This document shows positions 6,383 to 6,885 of a stretch of DNA of 6,885 nucleotides, piece by piece. How positions within the stretch are numbered: the stretch's first letter is position 1; every line of letters begins with the position of its first letter. The stretch is from Nitrospira sp. (lineage in GTDB: Bacteria > Nitrospirota > Nitrospiria > Nitrospirales > Nitrospiraceae): contig SWDL01000398.1 in NCBI GenBank assembly GCA_005116795.1, positions 1 to 6,885 of the forward strand. Direction: 5' to 3'. The notes beneath the pieces were generated by a model that searched no databases, was not told where the DNA came from, and saw nothing but the letters and a program-made list of their open reading frames with translations. A program made the translations under genes and the position numbers.

Positions 6383-6599
6383 ATGGCCTCTCAAAATCTT
6401 GTTCATGGTGCAACAGGGCGATCCTGAGAATCCCCTAAACGTGGAATAAGCCGGGTGGTGGTGTAAGGAAAAGAGGCTCTTCCGGCTTTCGTGTGGGCGG
6501 ACAGGCCCCCGGCTGACGAAAGGCAGGGGAGGGAGAGGACTGTCGCCCTTCTTGCCCGCCGCGGGCCGGCGACTGTCCCCGTTCCTCAGGAAGGTATGG

Positions 6600-6630
6600 G
6601 GGGCAGATAGCCGACAGTGGGCTATCCCCC
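6600..6630. repeat. Bulged hairpin just before repeat copy 1
   Basis: GATAGCC (6606-6612) pairs with GGCTATC (6620-6626). GGGG (6600-6603) pairs with CCCC (6627-6630) across a two-base CA bulge. The loop is seven bases (6613-6619). It has no following T run on either strand. It ends one base before the first 27-bp repeat. Confidence 0.6.
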
Positions 6631-6631
6631 G

Positions 6632-6658
6632 TGCTCGCGCAACGCGCGGTCTCGGAAG
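6632..6658. repeat. 27-bp direct repeat, copy 1
   Basis: The copy begins TGCTCGCGCAACGCGCGG and ends TCTCGGAAG. It matches 6764-6790 at 25 of 27 positions; the two differences are T/C and G/A in the last third. The core CGCGCAACGCGCG is itself nearly palindromic. Confidence 0.75.
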
Positions 6659-6726
6659 ATGAGTATGGGACGGTTGGGAGATTCCCTTGCTCCCGGCCTG
6701 CGACGAGCTCAGTCGAGCGCGCGCAC

Positions 6727-6737
6727 GCCTCAGAAGG
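6727..6737. repeat. Partial third copy of the repeat's end
   Basis: The 11-mer GCCTCAGAAGG also occurs at 6781-6791, the end of repeat copy 2. Here it follows GCGCGCGCAC, a degenerate version of the repeat's GC-rich core. It probably represents a decayed third unit. Confidence 0.4.
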
Positions 6738-6740
6738 AAG

Positions 6741-6836
6741 GAGAGGGGGCCTGGTGATCTCCTTGCTCGCGCAACGCGCGGCCTCAGAAGGCCCTCGTTG
6801 GACGCGCGCAATGGGAGATCAATCAGGCCCCCTCTC
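6741..6836. repeat. Long inverted repeat enclosing repeat copy 2
   Basis: The left arm (6741-6762) starts GAGAGGGGGCCTG and ends TGATCTCC. The right arm (6814-6836) is its reverse complement apart from a small mismatch and one extra base in the middle. Between them lie repeat copy 2 (6764-6790) with its inner hairpin GGCCT-CAGA-AGGCC (6780-6793), and GCGCGCAA (6803-6810), which can partly pair with the start of the repeat. Together they could fold into a long nested stem. This is typical of REP/BIME-like or MITE-like elements. Confidence 0.7.
6764..6790. repeat. 27-bp direct repeat, copy 2
   Basis: The copy begins TGCTCGCGCAACGCGCGG and ends CCTCAGAAG. It starts one base after the left arm of the long inverted repeat, just as copy 1 starts one base after a hairpin. 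The copies are 132 bases apart. Confidence 0.75.
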
Positions 6837-6885
6837 GAGATAGAGAATAAGCAAGCTTGGAAGGATCATTTCTATAGGATCACTG

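Larger units (their letters stand above)
6371..6885. other. Gene-free, palindrome-rich region
   Basis: About 515 bases hold no protein I recognise. The frames that are open here are rich in Arg, Ala and Pro and repeat short phrases because the DNA itself is repetitive. The stretch includes CTTTCGT (6486-6492) and ACGAAAG (6515-6521) flanking a GGGC/GCCC stem. It also has three ACTGTC/GACAGT motifs, a bulged hairpin at 6600-6630, two 27-bp direct repeats and a long palindrome at 6741-6836. No T-run terminator, tRNA or CRISPR array is seen. It could be a cluster of REP-like elements or the end of another decayed mobile element. Confidence 0.6.

Noticed and set aside
6468..6484. Palindrome-like GGAAAAGAGGCTCTTCC as a possible terminator
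   Set aside because: The loop would be about one base after allowing a two-base bulge, and no T run follows on either strand.
6185..6811. Long minus-strand open frame of about 208 residues
   Set aside because: It overlaps the methyltransferase start in another frame and the palindromic repeats, is Arg/Pro/Ser-rich, and has no recognisable domain. It is a by-product of GC-rich repeats.
6631..6843. Plus-strand open frame of 70 residues with an internal repeat (LAQRAVSE / LAQRAASE)
   Set aside because: The protein repeat simply mirrors the 27-bp DNA repeat. There is no ribosome site or known domain.

Overview
The window reads as chromosomal DNA from a GC-rich bacterium. The genes look most like Nitrospira or a close relative (phylum Nitrospirota), judged only from remembered resemblance of the chaperone, RidA-like and methyltransferase proteins. 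A 16S rRNA gene or a protein search would be needed to confirm this. Most of the window is conserved housekeeping sequence; the right-hand 1.5 kb is rearranged accessory sequence.

Layout, left to right. Positions 1-99 carry a strong 16-bp inverted repeat, followed by a RidA/YjgF-family gene on the plus strand (106-573). Convergent to it, on the minus strand, lies a chaperone block transcribed in the order grpE (5267-4644), dnaK (4557-2653), dnaJ (2629-1490), then rsmE (1383-643) after a 106-base gap. GrpE, DnaK and DnaJ form one ATP-driven folding machine: DnaJ delivers clients and stimulates ATP hydrolysis, and GrpE exchanges nucleotide. RsmE methylates U1498 of 16S rRNA and is a frequent downstream neighbour of dnaJ. 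No hrcA gene and no CIRCE operator is seen at the head of the cluster.

Upstream of grpE, reading away from it, is a broken IS3-family insertion sequence. orfA (5425-5724) is intact. orfB is cut after 117 residues, at the point where the DDE catalytic domain should begin, and the sequence passes directly into the antisense strand of a class I SAM-dependent methyltransferase gene (6350-6072) that has lost its C-terminal half. Both genes end at the same junction, about 6071.

From 6371 to 6885 no convincing gene is seen. The stretch is dense in palindromes and holds two copies of a 27-bp repeat (25/27 identical), each lying one base after a palindrome arm.

The most notable observation is an apparent one-base deletion near the 3' end of dnaK. 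A conventional acidic DnaK tail (DEKVVDAEFEEVDKEKK) is intact in another frame, while the frame as read ends in an unrelated basic tail. It is either a sequence error in a G run or a real tail-changing frameshift. I see no convincing evidence of a wholly new biological system.
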